Below, piece by piece: positions 30,917-48,085 of a stretch of 64,000 nucleotides of DNA (the stretch's first letter is position 1; every line of letters begins with the position of its first letter). The notes under the pieces are model-generated. The model worked only from the letters and a program-made list of their open reading frames with translations, did no database searches and was not told the DNA's origin. Source of the DNA: Prochilodus magdalenae. Its lineage: Eukaryota > Chordata > Actinopteri > Characiformes > Prochilodontidae. The position numbers were made by a program, and so were the translations under genes. Location: assembly GCA_024036415.1 (NCBI GenBank), contig JAMWET010000814.1, positions 152,001 to 216,000 of the forward strand, read 5' to 3'.

Positions 30917-31205
30917 CTAGACATTCAGTGGCTTCATCTTCACTACATGGCCGCCTCTGAAACTGATCAAGGCACTCTCCATGTCCAGCTGGCATCTGTT
31001 ATTTCTCAGAAAGTCTGGGCCCAGAATGCACGTCTTGAACCTCAGCCGTCCAGAATAAGTGGCGCCTCTTATTGACCTGGAGTGTAAATCAGCCTTGTGC
31101 TCACTGGTGCTAACTCATGCCATGTCTTCCAGCTCAAACCCAGCAGGTCCCACTTCTGGCCTGGCCACTGACTGGTGACCCCGTGTCCACTAGAGCAGCA
31201 CAAAC
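30917..31205 (-). pseudogene. LTR-element (Gypsy-type) aspartic protease relic
   Basis: On the minus strand a DTGS active-site motif (GAC codon at 31187-31185) in the context ALVDTGS is followed, in a different frame, by ILGPDFL at 31027-31007 and then by an open stretch to TAG at 30919-30917. The order and spacing fit a retropepsin of a Gypsy-like retrotransposon. The frame break and missing neighbours make it a dead fragment. No LTR was found. Confidence 0.6.
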
Positions 31206-31734
31206 CTGGTCAATGCTGATGGACATAAAGTACATGTTGTAATGTAGATAAATCACTGCAAACGTCTAAGTAGTTAGTTTAGTAGTTATGTAAATCTGTG
31301 ATACGGGCTCCTATTTGTTTAAACCCTGGCAGATACCACCATGTCCTGCTGCTTTAATGCTATCAGTGTTTATTCCTGTGGAAATGATGTCAAGTGCCGG
31401 TGTAGGTGGCTTTCCAAACATACCAAATCGCTTCTGGCATTCAAGATAATTATTAAATTACTTTACAGCTTTTTACAGCAGTACAACTTCACTGAATATG
31501 TAAACAGCACACAAAGCTTTTCAGCCGGTTCTAAGATGGAAAGAGAAACTCAGAATAGGATAGAAAAAGACTGAAGTGAGGTAGAGTGGGGGAAAGACTG
31601 CACATGCAGTATATACAGTAGATATTTGTATGTACTATACTTATATATCATTGCTGTCCTAACACAAACATGCAGTGCAGAGGAAAGAAGACAGATGAGG
31701 ACTAAACCTCATGTTAAATCAGAGGCTTATTTAT

Positions 31735-32002
31735 TACAACACCTTACTGTACATCTAAACTCCTGGACACTCTAGACACTTATCTTTACACCTAAATACC
31801 AAAATATGCACATGGTTATTATGTTTATTCAGTATGTCATTACCTGCTGATATCTGCAGCCTTTGCATATTTATTTATTATTGTTCCACGACTTTTTAAT
31901 CTCCGTGAGTTTTACATTTATATCCTTTACGGGTCTACAGTTATATCTGTACTTTGTAGATAGACTTTCTTGTATATTTTTATTGCCATATTGTAATAAG
32001 TG

Positions 32003-32078
<76 letters not shown>

Positions 32079-32099
32079 GTCTATCTGTCTATCTATCTA

Positions 32100-32130
<31 letters not shown>

Positions 32131-32143
32131 GTCTGTCTGTCTA

Positions 32144-32177
<34 letters not shown>

Positions 32178-32205
32178 GATCTATCTATCTATCTATCTAT
32201 CTATT
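31735..32205 (+). repeat. LINE-type 3' tail followed by (CTAT)n/(CTGT)n
   Basis: 'acaccttactgtacatctaaactcctggacac...acttatct' resembles the retroelement tail inserted at 44525-44620. From 31999 it runs into about 200 bp of CTAT and CTGT tetranucleotides. Open frames here are repeat artefacts. Confidence 0.75.
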
Positions 32206-32249
32206 TGTTTTTGATTTTGAAATCTGATTTTGTTGATTTCATGATGAAT

Positions 32250-32526
32250 AGGGGGGCAGTCGTGGGCTGGAGGTTAGGGAACCAGCCTTGTGATTGAAGG
32301 GTCGCCAGACAGTAACGACTGAGGTGTCCTTGAGCAAGGCACCTAACCCCCAACTGTTCCCCGGGCGCCGTGGATAGGGCTGCCCACCACTCCGGGTAAG
32401 TGTGCTCACTGCCCCCTAGTGTGTGTTTACTGGTGAGTGTGTTTGTGGGTGTTTCATTTCACAGATGGGTTAAATGTGGAGACTAAATTTCCCCACTGTG
32501 GGATCAACAAGGGATTAAAAATCTGA
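32250..32526 (+). mobile_element. tRNA-related SINE copy
   Basis: GGGGCAGTCGTGGGCTGGAG begins the copy. 'tgaggtgtccttgagcaaggcacctaacccc', 'ccgggcgccgtggatagggctgcccacc' and 'tgctcactgccccctagtgtg' follow, then a tail with AAATTTCCCCACTGTGGGAT. Most of the expected B-box region after 'gtcgcc' is missing, so the internal promoter is probably dead. Confidence 0.85.
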
Positions 32527-32529
32527 AAA

Positions 32530-32655
32530 ATCAAAAATAAGATCAAAATTGCTCGAAAAGACGCCTGGTTCCACTGACTTACATTAAAATTAAATTTTTG
32601 GCCTCTCCTGTAAAATTTTGGAGATACTTGTTTTTCTTTGGGCAGTGATGAGCTC
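32530..32655. mobile_element. MITE family A, truncated copy directly after a SINE
   Basis: 'aagacgcctggttccactgacttac', 'cctctcctgtaaaattttgg' and AGATACTTGTTTTTCTTTGG are the shared blocks. Confidence 0.7.
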
Positions 32656-33982
32656 TATTTAGTTTGCTGCATTAGCAAATAAAATGTCGAAGCTAGAGGT
32701 GTTTATTTCAAACAGATCATTCCACAACTATAATTTCCTCTTTTGGCAGGATGAGTTCTTTTGATCTTTTGAGGAAATTTATGTGGAATAAATTCTAGGT
32801 TTATTTGGAATATTATGTTTTGTGTGGTGTGAAATGAACTGCAGGGTCCTAAGCGAGTCTAGATCCTCCTAATTAATCCCTTGGACCCCAAGACTGTATA
32901 AAAACCTAAATTCTGACTGTCCATGACAATAAACGTATTATAGCCCTATGCTGTCCATTAGACCGAAATACATGCTGTAATACCAGTCCAGGACAAGGTT
33001 ATTGTTTAGCTGCTTCACCCCCAATCAGTAAACCTCTGTCTTTGCTACCCGAGATGCAGTGCTGCTCTGCCTCCCAGTGCGACAGGAGATTCACAGCATG
33101 AATGTGCAGCTGATAGATCTGAGCCAATTATCATGTCAGGGAGAAGAAGCTAGAATCTCTAAGTGATGTTTCCAGCGTCTTGTTGAATCCATGCTACAAG
33201 TATTTAGGCTGTCCTCGGAGCAATGAGGTCATTAGATTGGCGTTTCTAAGAAAGTGAGAGCATGCTGTTCCATAAGGAGGAAAGTCTTTTCTGTAGCTCT
33301 AAGCCTTTATCCTATTATTGTAAGCTCAGCAGACAAAAAATGTGTCACCTGTGACTGAAACATACCTAATAGCATCTACTACCTCCATGAACATGAATAA
33401 CAGCTGTAACTGGATTTGGCATGTACTGGCCAGGTTTCTGGATATAGGCCACATCAGTGTTCAGCCAGACTTGCATTAAAGAATAGGGCAGTTGGGCCAG
33501 ATTTGGTGGAGGCCGTCTTCAAGAAGATTCAAATCTTGGGATTTTGCAGGACAATTCAGATGTGTGAATGCTTCCGAGTGTTCATCTAGTCAATCAGAGT
33601 CACATTTGCAGCCCTGTGAATGCGAAAACTGTCATATTGGAATACGAGGAATAATACGTTCCTTTTATTCCAAGACAATGAGCAAAGGGCAAGACCTGGT
33701 TCTTCCAGCAACTCAATGTAGGCACTGTGGTTGAAATGTACTGCTACCTCAGGTACCCATTTCTGCATAACTGAAACACCCCCAGAATGTCATAGAGGGG
33801 ACAAATGTTTTGTCCGGTGAGCTTATTATTATCCTATTAATGTCAAACCACTGATATTCCATTAATGCACACAATGGAATCCTGAAGTCTTCCTGGCTAA
33901 GGGATATGGGTTATTAATGGTTTATATTTAATTGCATTGAAGAAACACAAAGACTTCAGAGTTCTGATGCTATACTAAGTGG

Positions 33983-33988
33983 TTTATT
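33983..33988 (-). terminator. pga: Poly(A) signal of pepsinogen
   Basis: AATAAA on the minus strand (TTTATT on plus), about 62 nt after the stop codon. Confidence 0.75.
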
Positions 33989-34049
33989 GCTTATTACACA
34001 AGCTCCCTTCTGGGTGAACACATTGCATGCGGTTTGAAAGCACAACTTC

Positions 34050-39712
<5,663 letters not shown>

Positions 39713-39776
39713 CGTATGGACAGTTGGGCAGACTGTTGAGCTGAAAGAGCGAATGAGTACACAGTCAGAGTTCAGC

Positions 39777-39786
39777 CTTTATATAC
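39777..39786 (-). promoter_or_regulatory. pga: TATA box of pepsinogen
   Basis: Minus-strand GTATATAAAGG about 66-75 nt upstream of the start codon at 39712, implying transcription starts near 39750. A strong TATA fits a highly tissue-specific secretory gene. Confidence 0.75.
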
Positions 39787-40439
39787 GCTCACATCTCCTG
39801 TCTATAGTTTTCCTTATCAGCCAGAAAGATTAAACTGGGGAGACTAAAGTGTTAGCTTTTGCAGTCGCATGGCTGTCCCAATTATTCATAGTTGTTTTGA
39901 ACTTGAAACATCAAATACTGCGGTGGCTGTGAGAGGGACTTTTTTCCCTCTTCCCCCAAGGTTGGTGGTCCTGTTCCCGGCAAGGTAAACTATTTAACTT
40001 TGATAAGCTTAATACGTGATAACTAAGGCAAACAAGGCACCTAAATGTTCTATGCATTATATAAGAGTCCCATTGTATGCAGTGACCTATGAAGGAGTAC
40101 CAGGTACAGCCTTCTTTAAGCTTTAGAAATATAATGTAAACAGGTCATGTGGGCAGACTGCAAGGGCTTCTGGAACAGTAGCTGTTGGTATAGAAGGGTG
40201 GGCTGTTACTGTTGATTCCTGTCAGTTTCTATTAGTCATACACAGTATGGTATTCATATGCATATGCTGAGCAAAGTTAGCTCTTATGAAATTCACACAT
40301 AAAGATTTCCATTCCCCGGTTAACTTACTAAATTACTAACTACTTACTTACTCAATCAGTTTCCATAAAGTAAAACTGTCTACTGCTATTGTTCTACCAA
40401 CTGGATAACCTTAGTACTGCTGCTAAATTCAAAGTACAG

Positions 40440-40740
40440 TGTTTACAGTGTCTAATGCACCACTGCTCCTTACTGCTCCCACTACTTAGGGGCCAACTGC
40501 ACTGTTCCCCCTCCCCTGTATTTATTGTTTATTGTCTTGTAATGGTCGTGTGTATTTATACTATATTGTCTGTGCACTTGCACACGTGCACTTTATGTTG
40601 TATTGTATCGTGTAGTCTATTGTTACATGTAGCACCTTGGTCCTGGAGGAACGTTATTTGGCTTCGCTGTGTACTGTACACCACTGTATATGGTTGAAAT
40701 GGCAAATAAAACCACTTGACTTGACTTGATTAGTTTCAAA
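40440..40740 (+). mobile_element. LINE-type 3' end with (CTTGA)n tail
   Basis: 'gtagcaccttggtcctggaggaacg', 'tgtactgtacaccactgtatatggttgaaatg' and the tail AAACCACTTGACTTGACTTG are the well-known 3' end of a fish retroelement, truncated at its 5' side. Confidence 0.7.
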
Positions 40741-41082
40741 ACCGGTTAGGAATGCAGGTGGAATGCGAATATAAAGAAACAGTGATTAGTAAATTCACTT
40801 TACAGGATATTTCATGTTTCTTCATTGCTTGTTTTTAAGTCAATATTAATTTATATCCATCATAGAAAATACATGCGGTCTTTGGGGGGTCTGGAACCAC
40901 CTAATTAGGACCCTTGAACGTCTGAAAATATGTATGGGTGGCATAGGTATGGGGTTCAGAAAATTCAGAAAACGTATTACGACGTTATGCAGTCCATCAT
41001 TTCCTAAATGTAGATTCAGGGAAAGCTCAGTGTTTAGCTGCTTTACAATCCACAGTCCTGTTACTGTCCAGTAAAAACATCC

Positions 41083-41300
41083 AGCTCCATTTTATTTATG
41101 CATTATTTGAACACAGCAGCTGCTGTTTACACTGTGTGGAAATTTGATGAATGATGATAAAAGGACCAACAAAAATTACCTGAAATTGCTTAGAAAGACG
41201 TCTGGTTCCATTGACTTACAGTAAGGTTAAAGTAGGTTTTTGTCCTCTCCTCTAAAGTTGGCATTTTGGAGATACTTGTTTTCCTTTAGACAGCGATGAT
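41083..41300. mobile_element. MITE family A, long copy
   Basis: 'tttgaacacagcagctgctgtttacactgtgtgg', 'gacgtctggttccattgacttac' and TTGGAGATACTTGTTTTCCT occur in the same order as in the other copies, in reverse orientation to 25916-26140. Confidence 0.75.
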
Positions 41301-41561
41301 CTGCAAGCTTCTGGTCAAGAGATGTAGCACTAGTTCACCTTAGGGTGACGCTATAGCAAATTGGTTCACCCAGTTAGCCCAGTTAACAGCTGTAACTATG
41401 ACTGGGATACCTCTGAAAAGCTTTGCAGGATACCATGGCATATTTGTAAATCTGAAAACTCACCCAAAGAGATTGTTGGAAATATGGAAATATGAAAAAG
41501 TATGGATGACCTCGTAACCCATCTGGAAAATTAAGGATGTTTAGAAATCAGCACCACTATG

Positions 41562-41782
41562 TTGCATTTACATTTACAGCATTTAGCTGACGTTCTTATC
41601 CAGAGCGACTTACAAGGTTAATGATTACAAGTAGGCCAACATAGTGTTAGGAGTCTTGCCCAAGGACTCTTATTGGTGTAGCTCAGCATAGTCACCCAGA
41701 CTGGGATACGAACCCCAGTCTCCCACACATAGAGGTGGCACCCTGAGTAGTGGTGTTACCCGCTGAGCTACCCACAACCACC
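41562..41782 (-). mobile_element. tRNA-derived SINE with V-domain tail, minus strand
   Basis: On the minus strand TAGCTCAGCGGGTA fits an A box and GGTTCGTATCC a B box. The tail has GTAAGTCGCTCTGGATAAGA and AAATGTAAATGC. It is the same family as 20414-20633 and better preserved in its promoter. Confidence 0.9.
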
Positions 41783-42544
41783 AGTCAACCACTGCTACAG
41801 TAGTCAGCCAACACGGGACCCTCCCAATAGCAGAGGATATTTCGCACAGTGTTCATATTCCTGAATCATTCCATGGGATAAAATAACCATTAAGGAAAAG
41901 CCAAAGACCATAACGGAATACCCTTGATCCCCATAATGGAATACCCCCACCTCCCCTTCTGACAGGACTGCACCTCATGGGTTCAGGAATACTTTGACTA
42001 GACATTATCATTACACGCTATTCTCTGCTACCACTAATACAAGATAAGACTCTACTGCGCACAGGGGAAGCCACATGTCAACTACATTCAGCAATCGCAT
42101 GGGTCCCTTACACATCTGTGAAGGCGCCAGCATATCCTGCTCTCTAGACAGCGTCTAGACAGACGTCCATGCCCATTTCAACAAACTCAATCGTCAGTGT
42201 GTCTACCACAAGAACATTTGGTTTAATCATCACCAAAGGAGCTTAGTAACACTGAGTTAATACCTAGATCACCACACTTATCAGACTACCCAGGCTGTAG
42301 CAGGAACGTCAGTGTTGCCTGTTTGTTTCTCTCTACAGTTCATCTACCACCCACTGTGTGCTGATATGAAAGCAAGCATTAATTTATAGCGTTAATAAAG
42401 AACCATTGATGGTGTTTCTTTTAAAGAGGACTTAGTATTCTCACTGCTTGGGTTCATAGTTCATAGCTTCAGTTCTCACACTGTACATCTGTATTTACCC
42501 CCATGATGAGTACAGGGGGCTCTGATGGGTCATTTTCACACCTC

Positions 42545-43085
42545 TCCATTGGTTAATGTGGAAGCATAAACAGTAGCATTAAGTGGCTTCTGGGTGTGTT
42601 GTATACAATGGCTGAGACTACTGCCAAGATACACCAATAATTAAACCGAACAGACATTCCACTAGTTTGGCAATGTTCAACTTCAGCTAGAAAGCTCCGC
42701 TCATTGTCACTTGGAACGAGATCAACAATGAGGGTGAAACTGAACTGGAGGGTGAAACTGAACTCTCTGTCTTTAATGCAGTTAAAAGTCCATGTTTTCG
42801 TCATCGCTGGCACATCGGTATCTGTTGTCTGTGAATCCGGTGCACAGCAAGTGAGGCAGGCAGGGGCCGGTGTGACGCTGTGTCTTCCCAGTGAAAGGTA
42901 CCTGCACAGAGAGGTAGGACAAGTCCCCTTAAGTTCCCCTTTCTGTTATTTCTTTATGACTTGTTACCTGTTTTGACAATGCTGCATTTGACCAACCAAA
43001 AAACTGAGAATATAAGAAGGTTTCGTGAGAAACATGTATAAAATAGCGAATAAAGATTATAGAATGCTAAATTAATGCAATACGC
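42545..43085 (+). repeat. Unclassified ~540-bp repeat, copy A
   Basis: Contains 'ttctgggtgtgttgtatacaatggctgagactac', GTCACTTGGAACGAGATCAA, 'gcagttaaaagtccatgttttcgtcatcg', GGTACCTGCACAGAGAGGTA and 'agaataaagattatagaatgc'-type blocks. Parts recur at 43130-44760 and 47127-47430. The family is not identified. Confidence 0.7.
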
Positions 43086-43129
43086 TGTATATCTGTTTTA
43101 CTGCATAGACCATTCTCACACTAATCCAT

Positions 43130-44760
43130 AAAAGTAAATGCGGAAGCGTAAATAGTAGCGTTACGCAATTTCTGGGCATGTTGTAAACAATGGCTGAGAC
43201 TACGGCTTAGATACACTAATTATTAATCCAACAGACATTCCTACTGTGGCGGAGAAGTGCCAGACAAATGAACATTTACATAACACAAATTTAGAAACAA
43301 AAAATAACATTTCAGAAAACAAGATTACGAAAATAACACAAATTTAAAAAACAAACAAAAAAAATTCAGAAAACAAGATTACGAAAATAAAACACATTTA
43401 GAAACAAAAAGAAATTACAAAAAGCTATTTTACAAGGAAAGAAAAAAATTCATTTCAGAAAAGATTTTGTGGCAGGTGTTTTTGCCAGCTGGCACACTTT
43501 TTTTCCCATTATCTTTTCTTCCATCTGCTTTTTTAAAAACTCTAAAGACCTTCCACAGGATAAACACAGCATGCCAGCGCTCTAAATCGTGCTCCACAAA
43601 ATGTAGAAATCCTGCTTTAGTGTTGTCACCATCCCAAACTCCACTCACTCTACCACCGCCACACAGTTTGATTGACAAGGGTCAGCAACAAGCGCTTCCT
43701 GTGTGTTGGACCGCCCCTTTCCATCAGAATTACCAGTTTGTGAAAAGTTTCATGTCTTGGAGTGGTAACACAAAATCTTATTTTAAACAATAACAAATGA
43801 AACCTTTTATCTTTTGCCCCATTAATAGCTAGAAGACAAATTCTGGTTAAATGGAAAGACTGCAACCCCCAACGTTTGCCCAGTGGATATGATGGATATG
43901 GTGTATTTCAATAATATGGAAAAGATTAAGAATACACTTAGGGGGTCTACACAAAGATTTCCATCAATATGGCAACCTCTCTTTAGTCGTGTTGAGTCTC
44001 CTGGATGTTTTAAGCTCTAGTAGAAGTAAAAGGTTAAGCAATTAGGCATTTGGGAAACGAATTTCTGGAAGAACTTCGCTATGTCCTAGTGCTGTAGTCC
44101 CTCTTGATCTGTCAGTCTATAGGGACTATACAAAAATATATTGTTTATATCATATGTTATACATATTTCTATCATTTTATCACTATTTATTATAGTTGAT
44201 ATATAGATTGTAGTATGTATTTACTTCTCTTATATGCATGTGCACTTTGAGTGTATATGTATTTACGTTACCCCTTTTTGTTTTCTAAATGTTTTTTTTG
44301 TCTTTTTGTAATTAATGAATTTTATTTATTTATTTATTATTATATTCTCTCAGTGAAAGGGTGTGAGTGGGGGGTTCTTGAAAAAAGTTTCACGTCTTGT
44401 AAATTTGTTTTTCCTTTTTTTTAGTTTTGTTTTCTGAAATGTTTATCTGTTTTGCACTTCCTCGGCTACCCTACGTTCCACTAGTGTGGAAATGTTCAAC
44501 TTCAGTTCAACCGTTTCATTTATTTATGCACTATTACACTTTACTGTATATACTGTACATCTTATCTCCTGGACACTTACTGTATATACTGTAAATCTGC
44601 ACTACAGTATCTATCTATCTATAAAAGCTCCACTCATCATGTGTCACAAGATCAACAGTGATGGTGAACCTGAACTGGAGAGTGAACACAGGGATGAACG
44701 GTGGTGCTGATTTACTTGAATATTTGAGATTGAATATGCGCAATTTAAACTATATATATG
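43130..44760 (+). repeat. Same repeat, copy B, split by insertions
   Basis: 43133-43250 matches 42560-42662. The match resumes at about 44480 ('tagtgtggaaatgttcaacttcag') and again after about 44620 ('aaagctccactcatcatgtgtcac'). The first gap (about 43250-44480) is a 1.2-kb insertion with A-rich ends carrying AACATTTCAGAAAACAA, inverted as TTGTTTTCTGAAATGTT. The second is a retroelement tail with (CTAT)n at 44525-44620. Confidence 0.6.
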
Positions 44761-47126
44761 TTGACGCACTGGCGTATGCCCCATCCTGGAAACTGTTACC
44801 AGCAGTATTTGCCTATAAGCCTTGAGAAACAGAAACTGTGGCTTGGTGAGTAGTAAGACTGTAATGTGGAAACATGATGCTGTTTCACTTTGATAGTCCT
44901 CTGATAGATATTCAGGGCACTCAGTGATGCTGCTCATGTATACATGGTTTGAGTAGGAAAAGGGAAAAGGGACCTGCAAGACCTTCTTCCCAAATGAAGA
45001 ATAATAAGCACTAGTGTCTTTACTCTGCCCTTTAAGGGATGTGTGATGTGGTGTTGAGCCTATCAACTCAGCTGGTTCCTCAGATGTATGCTCCATCGTC
45101 TGAACGCAGCTTCCTTCACATTGAATACATTTCCAACCCCATTATTTTCAATGAGATGCAGAGTACAAGCATCTGTCACAGCTTGCTCCATTTACTGAGC
45201 TCACCACTGACCTCTGTGTGGCAGTAAACACGGACGCTAACGGAAAATTCCACTTCAGTCACCACACGGTAGTTTGGTGATGCTACTATTACAGGTCAAT
45301 ATGATGACGCAGTGTCTGTGAGAAAGGTCTACTCTTCAGCTCGTCCGGATTGTTCTGATTAGCCAACCGCCAGAGCAGTTGAAAGCAGTAGCAGCATCCT
45401 ACAGGCTGCCTTTAAGGATAGATGTTACAAGATGACATGACCTTGTAACAAAAAAAAAAGAAGGGGCTGGGATTCCAACCAGGCATTTTGAGAAAAGTGG
45501 TCTCTGGTGTGTGCGTTTGGCTTTATTACTCTGCAGACTGTTTACATGCAGAAGACTACATAACATACTACAGAAACAGAAGTATGATCGATCCCCCTTG
45601 AAGAATGTAATTTTTTCCATCCTCTATTGTGTAGGCATATAAAAATATTCTCCTAAAACCGTAAGTAACTCTATTCTACTTACTGACAATTCAGCCAATT
45701 CAAAATGTGTGGCGTAGATTGAACACAGATACTGAGTTTTTAAATTCTGTGCATGTATACGACATACTTGTATTCTGTTACATCCCAACCCTGAACATGC
45801 CTGTATTAGGTGGAATCTGTAGCACACTTAAATGCCTACTTAATAAACAGAAGATACAATTAAATTAATATAAACAAAAATGGATTCGTAAGTGTATATA
45901 AATATAAACCTCCTTATCGGAAGTATTATACGTTTCAGCTGCTGTCAGGATTTTGTTCCCTACTTGCTGATTTTATCACATAACCTCCAGTAAAGATTTT
46001 GCCCCCTGGTGAAATGTAATTCAGCCTTAATAAACATATTGTTTCTTTGTCTTCTTTATCTACTGGAAACATTTCAGCGTGTGCCGGAGTTTGTTGACTG
46101 TTCTTCGTGATGTAAAGATTTATTCAAGGTCAGACTGTACCTGACTTGCTAATCACCTGTTATTCCTCCGTATCTGATGTTACGAAAGCAGAGGAACAGC
46201 ATTAGCAACGTTTCATAATTTGAAATGGTTTTGAATTCTGGTTTTAAACCATAAATTGCACAAATTTTGGGGCTTGAAACCTAAAATAATAACATATCTT
46301 AGGCAGGACATTGATGATCTTTGATCTAGCCCTACTTGTTTATTATTTATGTTTTATTAATACCTTAATAAAGTAAACCAATAAAGTAGCAGTGAAGTAA
46401 AACTTATTGACTTTAAAGTTGGAATAGTACAAAACTACACTTGCTGAGAGACTGATGTCTCTTTATATATGTAGTTATGGTAGAATTTATGAGCGTATGC
46501 ACTTTATATCCATGCGGTATTATTATGTATTATATGGCCACTTTGTTTCTTTAAAACTCAACCCTTTGTTTGCTTGCCTCACCCTGCTCACACCTTCTTA
46601 CATATTACCTAGAGTAACCCTTATGAATAATAGTGCAGACAGTTGGCATGACACAGCAAGTCAATGTCCGCTGTGTAAAGCCCAAATGAGCACCGAATAC
46701 AGTATTAATATAAGATTGTTCATAACAGCGTATTTCATATAACCAGGCACTGAAAAACATGGAGACGCTGGATTTGGAGCAGTAGGTTTATTTGGAAATA
46801 TAACGTCCAGTATGTTCTTATCTCCTATGAGCACACATTTTGGTGCACATGATTTATCAGATGATCTATCAAGTATAAATACATTGTGAGCCAAAGTAAA
46901 CCGACTACGGCTTAGAGTTTCTTAATCGACCGTAGGTGAGTATGTATATCAGCATTTGAGAGGAAACGAGATAATGGTGCAGTTAGTGCAAAGTGCATGA
47001 ACGTGAAAACCAAAAGTCAGCGACAATGGCACTTTTTCTTGTGCTGTCTTCTTTTCTTCTTCAAGTAGTCGTTTTCCATTAGTTCGGAGTCCTCCATCTC
47101 TCTCTCTATCTCTCTCTCTCTCTCTT

Positions 47127-47430
47127 ATATGCAGTTAAAAGTCAATGTTTTTGTAATCGTTGGTACATCGGTATCTGTTGTCTGCGAATCTGGTGCACAC
47201 CAAGTGAGGCAGGCAGGGGCAGGTGTGATGCTGTCTCTTCCCAGGAAAAGGTACCTGCACAGAGAGGTAGGACAAGTCCCCTTCAGTCTGAATTGTCTTT
47301 CTGACTTGTTTTTTTTTTTTTTAAACAATGCTGTATTTGACCAGAATCTAAGATGATATCTCAAGAAAACACGTATATAAAGAATAAAGATGATGGCATG
47401 CTAAATCAGTATAATGCAGATATGCAATAA
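47127..47430 (+). repeat. Same repeat, copy C
   Basis: Close match to 42775-43085, including GGTATCTGTTGTCTGCGAAT and 'gtacctgcacagagaggtaggacaagtcccctt'. It is preceded by a (CT)n run and lacks the 5' half of copy A. Confidence 0.75.
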
Positions 47431-47861
47431 CAGATCTTTGCTTCTAATATTAATTCATGTAAAGAGCTCCTTAGAGAGTCTCCAAGGCGATCGTGGAGCT
47501 TTGCTTCTGGTCTTTTCATTATGAAATGTTTACATAACATAAAGGACAGCTGCTGTGCTCAAATTCAGTATGCAAAATAAAACTAATAATGATATGTGAA
47601 CGAAGGCCAGAGATTCATTTAACTGTGATGTGTCTTTAATGTTCTTTAGCTGATAGTCTCTCCATTCACCGTGTCTTTGGCTCTCCCCCCTCGCCAGCTG
47701 CTTGCCGCATGCTTTCAATATCTCAGCATCAGTGAGATGGACAGGGAGAGTGATGTATAACACTGATCTCTGATTTCTGTCTCAGACGGTCAAGGACCTG
47801 ATCAGAAACCAGATACAATTGTCAGCAGCTCTACAGCTGCCCTGTGAGTACACCATCTGTC

Positions 47862-47890
47862 AGTACACACATGCACACACACACGCGCAT

Positions 47891-47940
<50 letters not shown>
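47862..47940. repeat. (CA)n/(TA)n microsatellite
   Basis: CA-rich run with ACGC interruptions, ending in TATATA. A second (CA)n lies at 49276-49304. Confidence 0.9.
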
Positions 47941-47944
47941 TTGT

Positions 47945-48085
47945 TGTTTTTTTCACTTTTTTGAACACAGCAGCTGATGTTTACACTGTGTGAAAATTTC
48001 ATGAGATGAAAGGACCAACAGAAACTCAAAAATTCTGCTTACATTACAGTTAAATGAGGTTTTTGGAGACACTTGTGATGAGATA
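47945..48085. mobile_element. MITE family A, copy followed by a Tc1 fragment
   Basis: 'ttgaacacagcagctgatgtttacactgtgtg' and 'aggtttttggagacacttgtgatgag' are the family blocks. From 48090 to 48355 a Tc1-like remnant follows, ending 'cccaaacacttttggaggcc...tatatagta'. Confidence 0.6.

Larger units (their letters stand above)
26971..33980. other. Repeat-rich intergenic region between Ig receptor and pepsinogen
   Basis: No coding exon can be supported. The listed elements account for roughly half of it. Stretches such as 28200-28980, 31240-31730 and 33080-33980 show no feature I recognise apart from short A/T runs. Confidence 0.6.

Noticed and set aside
32000..32227. Frame of repeated YLSI residues
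   Set aside because: Translation of a (CTAT)n microsatellite.
44644..45096. 150-codon open frame on the minus strand, the longest outside the genes
   Set aside because: No recognised domain, no splice or poly(A) support, and its 3' part overlaps the dispersed repeat copy B. Chance frame more likely.
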